Source: Bacteroidaceae bacterium (lineage in GTDB: Bacteria; Bacteroidota; Bacteroidia; Bacteroidales; Bacteroidaceae). From it: DNA of 5,210 bases. Each line of letters starts with the position of its first letter. Within the stretch, counting starts at the first letter, position 1. The stretch lies in NCBI GenBank assembly GCA_017383665.1, contig JAFNWA010000321.1, positions 1 to 5,210 on the forward strand, written 5' to 3'. Positions 1 through 5,210 of the stretch are shown piece by piece. The notes below the pieces were generated by a model that was not told the origin of the DNA, made no database searches, and saw only the letters and a list, made by a program, of their open reading frames with translations. Made by a program: the position numbers and the translations under genes.

Positions 1-370
1 CATCTTCGGTCATATTGCTGCTATAAAGTACCGCATGATCGAAGTTAGGACATACAATCTGGACATTATCCAATATACCATTATTAAGAGCTACAAATTC
101 ATAACCCGTATTAAGCGCCGCAGAGTCGCTGTCGCAGGTCATGGTGAAGCCGTTGCCGTACAGCGTGTAGCCACCGGAAACCTCAACGGAGCCAAAGTCC
201 ATGCATATTGCCTTTGCATGGCCAATGTGCAGGTAACCGTTTGGTTCGGGCGGAAAACGGGTCTGTACCTTGCTGCCGTTCTTGCCTTGTGCAAGGTCAT
301 CCACTATAATCTGTTCGATAAAGCTGATGCTCTTTTTTTCGCCTTTTTCGGTTTCGTTTATTTCTGCCAT
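1..370 (-). CDS. glnS: Glutaminyl-tRNA synthetase N-terminus joined to unrelated beta-helix-like sequence (partial, chimeric ORF)
   Basis: Translation from the ATG at 368-370 gives 123 residues with no stop before the window edge. Residues 1-60 are clearly the N-terminus of a class I glutaminyl-tRNA synthetase, the cytoplasmic enzyme that charges tRNA-Gln with glutamine using ATP. The segment [19 protein letters not shown] (about residues 37-55) carries the class I HIGH motif at 48-51 and the family's ICxDFG follows. The family should continue with a Gly-Gly...NLRFDDTNP region. Instead residues 61-123 read like a secreted parallel beta-helix protein ([18 protein letters not shown], then [16 protein letters not shown]). 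The switch lies near 191-193. GC content is similar on both sides (about 46% and 47%), so composition does not reveal the join. The start is secure from the family-like N-terminus and the promoter 60 bases upstream. As written, the ORF cannot encode a working synthetase. A contig chimera or a real rearrangement are both possible. Confidence 0.8.
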   Translation of the reverse strand, partial: MAEINETEKGEKKSISFIEQIIVDDLAQGKNGSKVQTRFPPEPNGYLHIGHAKAICMDFGSVEVSGGYTLYGNGFTMTCDSDSAALNTGYEFVALNNGILDNVQIVCPNFDHAVLYSSNMTED

Positions 371-429
371 TTTTATCTTGTTTTTAATGTTTATAATAGT
401 TTGTTGATGAAGTCAATTATTTTAATTTA

Positions 430-458
430 CAAAAATAACTCTTTTTCTTTAAAACAAA
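430..458 (-). promoter_or_regulatory. Predicted Bacteroidetes-type promoter for glnS
   Basis: On the minus strand a TATTTTTG at 430-437 fits the -7 consensus TAnnTTTG. A TTTG at 455-458 sits 17 bases upstream as the -33 element. Transcription would begin near 420-425 and leave a leader of roughly 50 bases before the ATG at 370. The site lies just downstream of the glycosyltransferase terminator, so it would give glnS its own transcript. The spacing is slightly shorter than the 19-21 usually quoted and the region is AT-rich, so a chance match is possible. Confidence 0.5.
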
Positions 459-490
459 CCGTTGCTGTGGCTTAAAAATGTGTTGTCGGT

Positions 491-523
491 ATAAAAACTT
501 CAGCCGGCTATCATTGCCGGCTG
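491..523 (-). terminator. Intrinsic terminator of the glycosyltransferase gene
   Basis: CAGCCGGC (501-508) and GCCGGCTG (516-523) form a perfect 8-bp GC-rich stem around a 7-base loop. Reading on the minus strand, the stem is followed by AAG and then five T (493-497), as in a Rho-independent terminator. The glycosyltransferase stop codon (511-513) lies inside the loop, so the gene and its terminator overlap. No T-run follows on the plus strand, so the site acts in one direction. Confidence 0.85.
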
Positions 524-1389
524 AGTGAAATATAATATCCTAGTTTGTAGATTTTGAATTTGAACAGTGAGGGAGAGCTGCTAAGCAGGTTCTTTTTCAG
601 AGATTCTCTATTGTGCTTCCAGTATCTCATAATCAATCCAGTGAGGTGGTATCTGTCCAGTTTTTTTACGGTGGCAAGTAGGGGAGTGTTACCGATTTTC
701 TCCTCTATTGTGGCAAGGGTTTTCAGGGCCTGCTCCGTTTTGGATAGGAAGATGGCATTCTCCTCCAAACCGCTATGCAACAGTCTGTTTTCAATGTGCA
801 GTATCTCGATGTTTCGTTTCTCCAGTTCCTTTCCGAAAAGCACATCTTCATATCCGTATCGTGTAATTGATGTGTCAAATAAAATTGAATTGAAAAGTTG
901 CTTGTCTATGGCAAAGTTGAACGATGTGAAACGGTCATACGGTGCCTTGCTGCGAGTCTGTGCGTCGCGTCTCCTGTCGGCTTCTTTCTCGTATCTGTAC
1001 CGTAATGTGCAATGTCTGTCGGGGAGTGTATTTGCATGGTATAATCCTCCGCAGATTACCTTGCTCTTCTTCAGTGCATCGGCATAGGTCTTGAGAAAAT
1101 CCTCTTTCTCGACGACTGCGTCACAATCTATGAATACAAGGCCGGGGTGTTGTGCTTCAGAGGCAAGAAGGTTGCGGATTAACGCACGCCCTATGTTGAT
1201 ATCTTTTACAATCCTTCGGCAGTTCTCCAATTTGTCGGCTACAGCGTTAAGGTGCAATTTGTCTTTGTCTGTTCCGTCTTCGGCAATTAAAATTTCATAA
1301 GGGAAACCTAACGCTTCGCCCTGTTTGTGAAGCGCCATGATAAGTTCGCTACAGTTGAAATTCTTGACCGGGATTAGGATTGATAACAT
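511..1389 (-). CDS. Family 2-type glycosyltransferase (GT-A fold)
   Basis: The 292-residue product looks like a cytoplasmic or membrane-associated GT-A transferase that moves a sugar from a nucleotide-sugar donor, probably in capsule, O-antigen or other surface glycan synthesis. Visible features, in order: the N-terminal strand [10 protein letters not shown] (1-10); AEDGT (36-40), which holds a nucleotide-binding acidic residue; NIGRALIRN (65-73); the metal-binding DxD as DCD (88-90); FTSFNFAID (154-162); GYED (179-182), in the usual place for the catalytic base; and HSG near 205, a possible late metal ligand. The last roughly 90 residues are basic and not recognised. No signal peptide or convincing membrane helix is visible. 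An in-frame TTG at 1416 would add nine residues, but it lies inside the predicted -7 element, so the ATG at 1389 is preferred. The gene stands alone, divergent from fhs, with its own promoter and terminator. Donor and acceptor cannot be read from the sequence. Confidence 0.88.
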   Translation of the reverse strand: MLSILIPVKNFNCSELIMALHKQGEALGFPYEILIAEDGTDKDKLHLNAVADKLENCRRIVKDINIGRALIRNLLASEAQHPGLVFIDCDAVVEKEDFLKTYADALKKSKVICGGLYHANTLPDRHCTLRYRYEKEADRRRDAQTRSKAPYDRFTSFNFAIDKQLFNSILFDTSITRYGYEDVLFGKELEKRNIEILHIENRLLHSGLEENAIFLSKTEQALKTLATIEEKIGNTPLLATVKKLDRYHLTGLIMRYWKHNRESLKKNLLSSSPSLFKFKIYKLGYYISLSRQ

Positions 1390-1413
1390 TTTGTTTTGTA
1401 CTTTCTTGTGATG

Positions 1414-1445
1414 CAAAGATATAAAACTTATTCAATTATTCACAA
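1414..1445 (-). promoter_or_regulatory. Predicted Bacteroidetes-type promoter for the glycosyltransferase gene
   Basis: On the minus strand TATCTTTG (1414-1421) matches the -7 consensus TAnnTTTG exactly. A TTG at 1443-1445 lies 21 bases upstream as the -33 element. Transcription would start about 4-8 bases beyond the TTTG, leaving a leader of only about 15-20 bases before the ATG at 1389. This rules out the TTG start at 1416. Confidence 0.7.
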
Positions 1446-1460
1446 TGAGCGTCTATATGA

Positions 1461-1492
1461 TTGTGCTAATTTAAAATATTTTATTATCTTCG
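1461..1492 (+). promoter_or_regulatory. Predicted Bacteroidetes-type promoter for fhs
   Basis: TTG at 1461-1463 and TATCTTCG at 1485-1492 are separated by 21 bases, the same spacing as the divergent promoter on the other strand. The -7 differs from TAnnTTTG at one position (C for T). The expected start near 1496-1500 gives a leader of about 30 bases, too short for a folate or other riboswitch. It also places the long upstream extension of the fhs frame outside the transcript. Confidence 0.65.
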
Positions 1493-1530
1493 CAAAACAA
1501 ACTAGAATTCACAAACAAAAACTGATATTT

Positions 1531-3192
1531 ATGAAGAGTGACATCCAAATTGCTCATGAGACCAAACTTGAGCGTATTGAAAATGTGGCAGCCCAGATTG
1601 GTATTGATGCCAATGACCTTGAACATTATGGCAAGTATATTGCAAAATTGCCATTGAACCTTATTGGCAAGCAGAAGGGCAAGCTCATCCTTGTAACAGC
1701 AATAACAGCAACAAAGGCCGGTATCGGTAAGACAACCGTGTCAATCGGTCTTGCTTTGGGTCTTAACAAAATTGGCAAGAAGGCTGTCGTTGCTCTTCGT
1801 GAGCCATCACTCGGTCCCTGTTTCGGTATGAAGGGTGGTGCAGCCGGCGGTGGTTATGCACAGGTTCTTCCAATGGAGAAAATCAATCTTCACTTTACAG
1901 GTGACTTCCACGCAATCACATCGGCTCACAATATGATTTCTGCGTTGCTCGACAACTATCTCTATCAGCATGCAAAAGACGGTTTTGGTCTCAAGGAAAT
2001 CCTGTGGCGTCGTGTGCTTGATGTAAATGACCGCTCATTGCGTCAGATAATCACCGGTGTGGGTCCTGCTACCAATGGTATCGTTGAGCAGGCCGGTTTC
2101 GATATTACTCCGGCGTCAGAACTTATGGCAATTCTTTGTCTTGCAAGTGACGAGAACGATTTGCGCCGCCGCATCGAGAATATCATGCTTGGTTACACAT
2201 ACGCCGGCGAGCCTTTTACAGTGAAAGACCTTGGTGTTGCCGGTTCTATTATGGTTCTGTTGAAGGATGCTATCCAGCCAAACTTGGTGCAGACTACCGA
2301 GAATACTCCAGCGATTATCCACGGAGGACCATTCGCAAACATTGCTCACGGCTGCAACTCACAGCTTGCAACAAAAATGGCTCTTGCGCACAGCGAATAT
2401 ACCATTACCGAGGCCGGTTTCGGTGCCGATTTGGGTGCTGAGAAGTTCTATAATATCCTTTGCCGCAAGAGTGGACTGCAGCCCGATGCAACCGTTATCG
2501 TTGCAACAGCCCAGGGCTTGAAGATGCACGGTGGTGTTGAACTCGACAAGATTAAAGAACCCGATATGGAGGGCTTGCGCAACGGTCTTGCAAATCTTGA
2601 CCGTCATGTTGCCAACCTCCGTTCTTTCGGTCAGTCTGTGATTGTGGTGTTCAACCGCTTCGCTACAGATACCGATGAGGAGATGGCGCTTCTGCGTAAC
2701 CACTGCGAGCAGGAACTCGGCTTGCCGTTCGTAATCAATAATGCATTTGCCCAAGGTGGTGAGGGCGCTGTTGAAATGGCTCAGATTGTTGTTGATGCAA
2801 TCGAGAACAATCCTTCAAAGGCTCTTGAGTTTACATATGACGATGAGGATAGTGTCCAGACAAAGATTGAGAAGGTTGCAAAGAAAATCTATGGTGCAGC
2901 TTCGGTTACATTCGCAAAGCCTGCGCTTGACCGCATCAAGCTTGCCGAGAAATACGGCCTTACAAAATGTCCTGTATGTATTGCAAAGACACAGTTCTCA
3001 TTCAGCGCCGATGCTACTAAGTATGGTGCTGTAAAGGATTTCAACCTGCAGATTCGTGATGTGGTGCTTAATGCCGGTGCAGAGATGATTGTTGCAATTG
3101 CCGGTGATATCATCCGTATGCCTGGCTTGCCAAAGGTTCCACAGGCGAATAATATAGACTTTGTGGATGGTGAGATAGTAGGTCTCAGTTGA
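1531..3192 (+). CDS. fhs: Formate-tetrahydrofolate ligase (10-formyl-THF synthetase)
   Basis: The 553-residue protein is full length for the family (about 555). It catalyses ATP-dependent ligation of formate to tetrahydrofolate, giving 10-formyl-THF for purine and formyl-methionyl-tRNA synthesis in the cytoplasm. Visible motifs: the P-loop AGIGKTT (63-69); [10 protein letters not shown] (90-99) followed by [13 protein letters not shown] (100-112); [10 protein letters not shown] (121-130); the internal [39 protein letters not shown] and [11 protein letters not shown] blocks; and a C-terminal [12 protein letters not shown]. The P-loop context [11 protein letters not shown] differs from the textbook TPAGEGKTT, but I recall it as usual in Bacteroides. 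The frame stays open upstream to about 1396. The ATG at 1531 is chosen because it fits the family N-terminus and lies just downstream of the predicted transcription start. No Shine-Dalgarno is present, as expected for this phylum. A strong terminator follows, so the gene is probably monocistronic. Confidence 0.97.
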   Translation: MKSDIQIAHETKLERIENVAAQIGIDANDLEHYGKYIAKLPLNLIGKQKGKLILVTAITATKAGIGKTTVSIGLALGLNKIGKKAVVALREPSLGPCFGMKGGAAGGGYAQVLPMEKINLHFTGDFHAITSAHNMISALLDNYLYQHAKDGFGLKEILWRRVLDVNDRSLRQIITGVGPATNGIVEQAGFDITPASELMAILCLASDENDLRRRIENIMLGYTYAGEPFTVKDLGVAGSIMVLLKDAIQPNLVQTTENTPAIIHGGPFANIAHGCNSQLATKMALAHSEYTITEAGFGADLGAEKFYNILCRKSGLQPDATVIVATAQGLKMHGGVELDKIKEPDMEGLRNGLANLDRHVANLRSFGQSVIVVFNRFATDTDEEMALLRNHCEQELGLPFVINNAFAQGGEGAVEMAQIVVDAIENNPSKALEFTYDDEDSVQTKIEKVAKKIYGAASVTFAKPALDRIKLAEKYGLTKCPVCIAKTQFSFSADATKYGAVKDFNLQIRDVVLNAGAEMIVAIAGDIIRMPGLPKVPQANNIDFVDGEIVGLS

Positions 3193-3215
3193 TAAAAATT
3201 AATTTATTGATAAGC

Positions 3216-3243
3216 AAAAGGCGCGCGCATGCGCGCCTTTTTT
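3216..3243 (+). terminator. Intrinsic terminator downstream of fhs
   Basis: AAAAGGCGCGC (3216-3226) pairs perfectly with GCGCGCCTTTT (3231-3241) around the tetraloop GCAT. The 11-bp stem ends in six T (3238-3243). The A-tract on the left gives weaker termination potential on the minus strand. It begins 24 bases after the fhs stop and ends 13 bases before the rarA start. Confidence 0.92.
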
Positions 3244-3256
3244 AAATACAGCAGTT

Positions 3257-4537
3257 ATGGCACAACCCTTGGCGGAGCGTTTACGCCCCACATCGTTCGA
3301 TAATTATGTAGGTCAGCAGCATCTTGTAGGGGATGGCGCTGTGCTTCGTCGTATGATAGATTCGGGAAGGATACTCTCGTTCATCATGTGGGGGCCTCCG
3401 GGCACAGGCAAGACAACCATTGCCCGCATAATTGCCAACACGCTGAACCGCCCTTTCTATACGCTCAATGCGGTGTCGGCAGGTGTCAAAGAGGTACGCG
3501 AGGTGATTGAAAAGGCGAAGAACTCGCCACTCTTTTCCCGTGGCAGTGCCATACTCTTCATTGATGAGATTCACCGTTTCAGCAAGTCGCAGCAGGATTC
3601 GCTGTTGAGTGCAGTTGAGACCGGTGTGGTTACTCTCATTGGTGCTACGACCGAGAATCCATCGTTCGAGGTTATCCGTCCGTTGCTATCGCGTTGTCAG
3701 CTTTATGTGCTCAAGTCACTCGAGCAAAATGATTTGATGCAGTTGCTTAGCTATGCGATAGATAATGACAATATTCTTAAAGAGCGTGGTGTGGAATTGC
3801 GTGAGACTGCTGCCATTATGCGTTACAGCGGTGGCGATGCTCGCAAACTGCTTAATATCCTTGAACTTGTGGTTGAGAGCGACCCTGATTCTCCGGTTGT
3901 GATTACCGATGAAAAGGTGAAGTGTTGTCTGCAGCAGAACCCTGCGGCGTATGACAAGGATGGCGAGATGCACTATGATATAATATCTGCATTCATCAAG
4001 TCAATTCGTGGCAGTGACCCCGATGCGGCTCTCTATTGGATGGCGCGTATGATAGAGGGTGGTGAAGACCCGGCTTTTATTGCACGACGCATAGTTATAT
4101 CGGCTTCTGAGGATATTGGGCTTGCAAATCCCAACGCACTGTTGCTTGCCAATGCAGCATTCGATGCTGTTACAAAGATAGGTTGGCCCGAGGGAAGAAT
4201 CCCTCTTGCCCAGGCTGTGGTCTATCTTGCAACATCTCCAAAGAGCAATTCGGCATATATGGGTATAAACAAAGCGTTGCAGGCTGTGCGTGACACAGGT
4301 AACCTGCCGGTGCCGTTGCACTTGCGCAATGCTCCAACGAAACTTATGGCAGAGCTTGGTTATGCCGATGGGTACAAATACTCTCACGACTATCCCGGGC
4401 ACTTTGCCAAACAACAGTTTATGCCCGATGGTGGCGAGTCATTCTCGTTCTGGCTGCCACAGGATAATCCCGTTGAGGCAAAAGCGAAAGCATGGATGCA
4501 GCAGTGCTGGGGCGATGATAAACCGTTCAGTAAGTGA
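3257..4537 (+). CDS. rarA: Replication-associated recombination protein A (AAA+ ATPase, MgsA/RarA/WRNIP1 family)
   Basis: This 426-residue protein is full length for RarA, a cytoplasmic clamp-loader-like AAA+ ATPase. The family acts at stalled replication forks and single-stranded gaps and interacts with SSB and the replisome. Order of elements: N-terminal PLAERLRPTSFDNYVGQQHL (4-23); Walker A GPPGTGKTT (46-54); Walker B ILFIDE (99-104) followed by IHRF; sensor 1 GATTENPSF (129-137); the arginine-finger region LLSRCQ (R146); and sensor 2 GGDARKLLN (192-200). The C-terminal tetramerisation region of the family follows, with AYDKDGEMHYDIISAFIKSI (231-250), EDPAFIARRIVISASEDIGL and YPGHFAKQQFMPD. 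All catalytic residues are present. The ATG at 3257 gives the standard N-terminus. It lies only 13 bases after the fhs terminator, with no recognisable promoter between, so its transcription is unclear (read-through or a non-consensus start). The gene converges on secG. Confidence 0.96.
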   Translation: MAQPLAERLRPTSFDNYVGQQHLVGDGAVLRRMIDSGRILSFIMWGPPGTGKTTIARIIANTLNRPFYTLNAVSAGVKEVREVIEKAKNSPLFSRGSAILFIDEIHRFSKSQQDSLLSAVETGVVTLIGATTENPSFEVIRPLLSRCQLYVLKSLEQNDLMQLLSYAIDNDNILKERGVELRETAAIMRYSGGDARKLLNILELVVESDPDSPVVITDEKVKCCLQQNPAAYDKDGEMHYDIISAFIKSIRGSDPDAALYWMARMIEGGEDPAFIARRIVISASEDIGLANPNALLLANAAFDAVTKIGWPEGRIPLAQAVVYLATSPKSNSAYMGINKALQAVRDTGNLPVPLHLRNAPTKLMAELGYADGYKYSHDYPGHFAKQQFMPDGGESFSFWLPQDNPVEAKAKAWMQQCWGDDKPFSK

Positions 4538-4588
4538 TGCTCTGTCGCTTGGCCTGGTTGAGGTATATTATAAGAACTTTGTATAAAG

Positions 4589-4789
4589 TGAGGCTGACTA
4601 AAAAGGCTCTTTTGTCGTTACGCTTGCCCTCAAAATGCTCATTTGCTTCAAGTAAATTAACCCACAGATGTGGCTTTTCCTCCTCGCAGCTCGGCATAGA
4701 ACGCAAGCACTCTCTGCTCTCGCATGCAGCGTCTGTTGTGCTTTTTCGGGCTTCTCAAGCCTAAAAATAGCTCTTTTTATCCAACCTCA
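4589..4789. repeat. MITE/REP-like element with imperfect terminal inverted repeats
   Basis: The left end (4589-4613) opens TGAGGCTGACTAAAAAGGCT. The reverse complement of the right end (4763-4789) opens TGAGGTTGGATAAAAAGAGC. Extended through the following T-run, the arms agree at about 21 of 26 aligned positions with one gap. Each arm is itself nearly palindromic (AAAAG-GCT-CTTTT on the left; AAAAAG-AGCT-ATTTTT on the minus strand at the right), so nested hairpins can form. The interior has further small inverted repeats: CCACA-GA-TGTGG at 4662-4673 and GGCTT-CTC-AAGCC at 4749-4761. No transposase or obvious target duplication is visible. The internal motif CTCGGCATAGAACGCAAGC resembles dispersed Bacteroidales intergenic sequence as I remember it, but copy number cannot be checked here. 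It may be a non-autonomous transposon relic or a structured dispersed repeat. Confidence 0.55.
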
Positions 4790-4793
4790 TAGC

Positions 4794-4840
4794 AATGTGG
4801 GCAACCCAAAGTAAATTGGGTTGCCCACATTCTTTTATTT
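4794..4840 (+). terminator. Intrinsic terminator for rarA
   Basis: AATGTGGGCAACCCAA (4794-4809) pairs perfectly with TTGGGTTGCCCACATT (4816-4831) around the 6-base loop AGTAAA. The 16-bp stem is followed by CTTTTATTT on the plus strand. The minus-strand continuation (GCTATGAGG) is not T-rich, so it acts on rightward transcription. It is the first good terminator after rarA, about 256 bases past the stop, and lies immediately beyond the inverted-repeat element. Confidence 0.88.
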
Positions 4841-4861
4841 GAGTATAACCTCAAGGAACTC

Positions 4862-4901
4862 CTTATAAATAAATTAAACGACGATATATCGCCGTTTAAT
4901 T
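4862..4901 (-). terminator. Possible AT-rich terminator hairpin for secG
   Basis: AATTAAACG (4872-4880) pairs with CGTTTAATT (4893-4901), and CGA (4882-4884) pairs with TCG (4889-4891) further in, leaving a TATA loop. The single A/C mismatch (4881/4892) on the plus strand becomes a G-U wobble in minus-strand RNA, so the stem is continuous only there. The minus strand continues with TTATTTATAAGG, a T-rich but interrupted tail. It begins 56 bases after the secG stop. The low GC content makes it a weak terminator candidate. Confidence 0.5.
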
Positions 4902-4957
4902 CAATAATGTATTTTACACATTGACTCCATCGGTCGGTTGCCTCTGGAGAACTGTTG

Positions 4958-5210
4958 TTATTGAGCGTCTGGTGTGTCGTTAGCAGGCAGAACGGGCAAT
5001 TCAATCTCTTCTGTAATTGGAGCAGATACAGAATCGCTCTTTTCTGAATTCAAAGAGTGTGCTGCGCAAATGCTGAATACAACCATCAAAGCAGCAATAG
5101 TCCAAGTTGCTTTCTCCAGGAAATCTGCAGTTTTTCTTACGCCCATAATCTGATTTGAAGATGAGAATCCCGATGCAAGGCCACCGCCTTTAGAGTTCTG
5201 GATTAACACG
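4958..5210 (-). CDS. secG: Preprotein translocase subunit SecG (C-terminal part)
   Basis: The visible 83 codons are the C-terminal part of SecG, the small inner-membrane subunit that assists the SecYE channel in SecA-driven export. The diagnostic cytoplasmic loop is present: IQNSKGGGLASGF, then SSSNQIMGVRKTADFLEKAT. The second membrane helix follows (roughly TWTIAALMVVFSICAAHSL). The tail is hydrophilic and acidic, rich in Ser, Pro and Glu, and ends at a TAA (4958-4960). The first membrane helix and the true start lie beyond 5210. The GTG at 5207-5209 is an internal valine codon, not a start. Bacteroidetes SecG proteins often carry such extended tails. The gene converges on rarA. Confidence 0.93.
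   Translation of the reverse strand, partial: VLIQNSKGGGLASGFSSSNQIMGVRKTADFLEKATWTIAALMVVFSICAAHSLNSEKSDSVSAPITEEIELPVLPANDTPDAQ

Larger units (their letters stand above)
4538..4957. other. Non-coding region between convergent rarA and secG
   Basis: This 420-base stretch has no convincing gene. From left to right it holds about 50 bases with no signal I can name beyond a tiny CTTT-GTAT-AAAG hairpin at 4577-4588. An inverted-repeat element follows at 4589-4789, then a strong plus-strand terminator at 4794-4840. A short AAGG-AACT-CCTT hairpin lies at 4854-4865 and a minus-strand-favouring hairpin at 4872-4901. The last 56 bases, next to the secG stop, show nothing distinctive. Confidence 0.8.

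Noticed and set aside
35..475. A 146-codon plus-strand open frame across the left end
   Set aside because: It is the antisense of the glnS-derived frame plus the intergenic promoter region. The protein has no family character, and the opposite strand has a clear HIGH motif.
554..1300. Two plus-strand open frames (554-1087 and 1091-1300) over the glycosyltransferase
   Set aside because: They are antisense shadows. Their translations are Ser/Phe/Cys-rich with no motif, while the minus strand carries GT-A motifs with DxD and GYED in order.
1390..1416. A TTG start at 1416 that adds nine residues to the glycosyltransferase
   Set aside because: The TTG is part of the predicted -7 element TATCTTTG and would not be in the mRNA. 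The ATG at 1389 begins exactly at the conserved first strand of the fold.
1396..1530. A 45-residue N-terminal extension of Fhs
   Set aside because: The frame is open but runs through the fhs promoter and intergenic AT-rich DNA. The ATG at 1531 gives the normal family length.
1711..1740. Non-textbook P-loop context in Fhs ([11 protein letters not shown] instead of TPAGEGKTT)
   Set aside because: The key Gly-Lys-Thr residues remain, and I recall the same variant from Bacteroides homologues, so it is lineage-typical rather than novel.
4527..4697. A 56-codon minus-strand frame (starting MPSCEEEKPHLW) in the region downstream of rarA
   Set aside because: It runs from inside the repeat through its terminal inverted repeat and ends within the rarA coding end, with no promoter. 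Most likely a chance frame through a repeat.
4534..4764. A 76-codon plus-strand frame across the repeat
   Set aside because: It starts inside the end of rarA in another frame, spans the inverted-repeat element, and its Ser/Leu-rich translation shows no family character.
4854..4865. Short AAGG-AACT-CCTT hairpin as a functional site
   Set aside because: The 4-5 bp stem is too small to distinguish from chance in AT-rich intergenic DNA.
5207..5209. GTG as the start codon of SecG
   Set aside because: It encodes the valine before the conserved LIQNSKGGG loop. The first membrane helix of SecG must lie beyond the window, so the gene is simply cut by the edge.

Overview
The window looks like core chromosome of a Bacteroidales-type bacterium (Bacteroides/Prevotella/Muribaculaceae relatives). 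Three things point there. The intact proteins match, from memory, the Bacteroides-like versions of Fhs, RarA and SecG. The starts lack Shine-Dalgarno sequences. The promoters I can pick out have the Bacteroidetes form (a -33 TTG/TTTG and a -7 TAnnTTTG) rather than the E. coli sigma70 form. Genus cannot be fixed from this sequence alone.

Layout, left to right. (1) 1-370, minus: the start of an ORF that opens as glutaminyl-tRNA synthetase (glnS) with its HIGH motif, then switches after about 60 residues to unrelated beta-helix-like sequence and runs off the edge. (2) 430-458: a minus-strand promoter for that ORF. (3) 491-523: an intrinsic terminator for the next gene upstream. (4) 511-1389, minus: a family 2-type glycosyltransferase. 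(5) 1390-1530: a divergent intergenic region with two mirror-image promoters. (6) 1531-3192, plus: formate-tetrahydrofolate ligase (fhs). (7) 3216-3243: a strong terminator. (8) 3257-4537, plus: the AAA+ ATPase RarA. (9) 4538-4957: a non-coding region between convergent genes. It holds a roughly 200-bp element with imperfect terminal inverted repeats (MITE/REP-like), then a 16-bp-stem plus-strand terminator, then a second hairpin that suits the minus strand. (10) 4958-5210, minus: the C-terminal part of SecG, cut by the window edge.

The genes do not form a pathway. They are housekeeping functions (translation, one-carbon metabolism, replication-fork maintenance, protein export) plus one surface-polysaccharide-type glycosyltransferase, mostly in separate transcription units divided by terminators. 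I see no defence system, CRISPR array, tRNA, rRNA or phage gene. The two items most worth a second look are the chimeric glnS reading frame at the left edge and the inverted-repeat element downstream of rarA. For the first, an assembly chimera is the leading mundane explanation.
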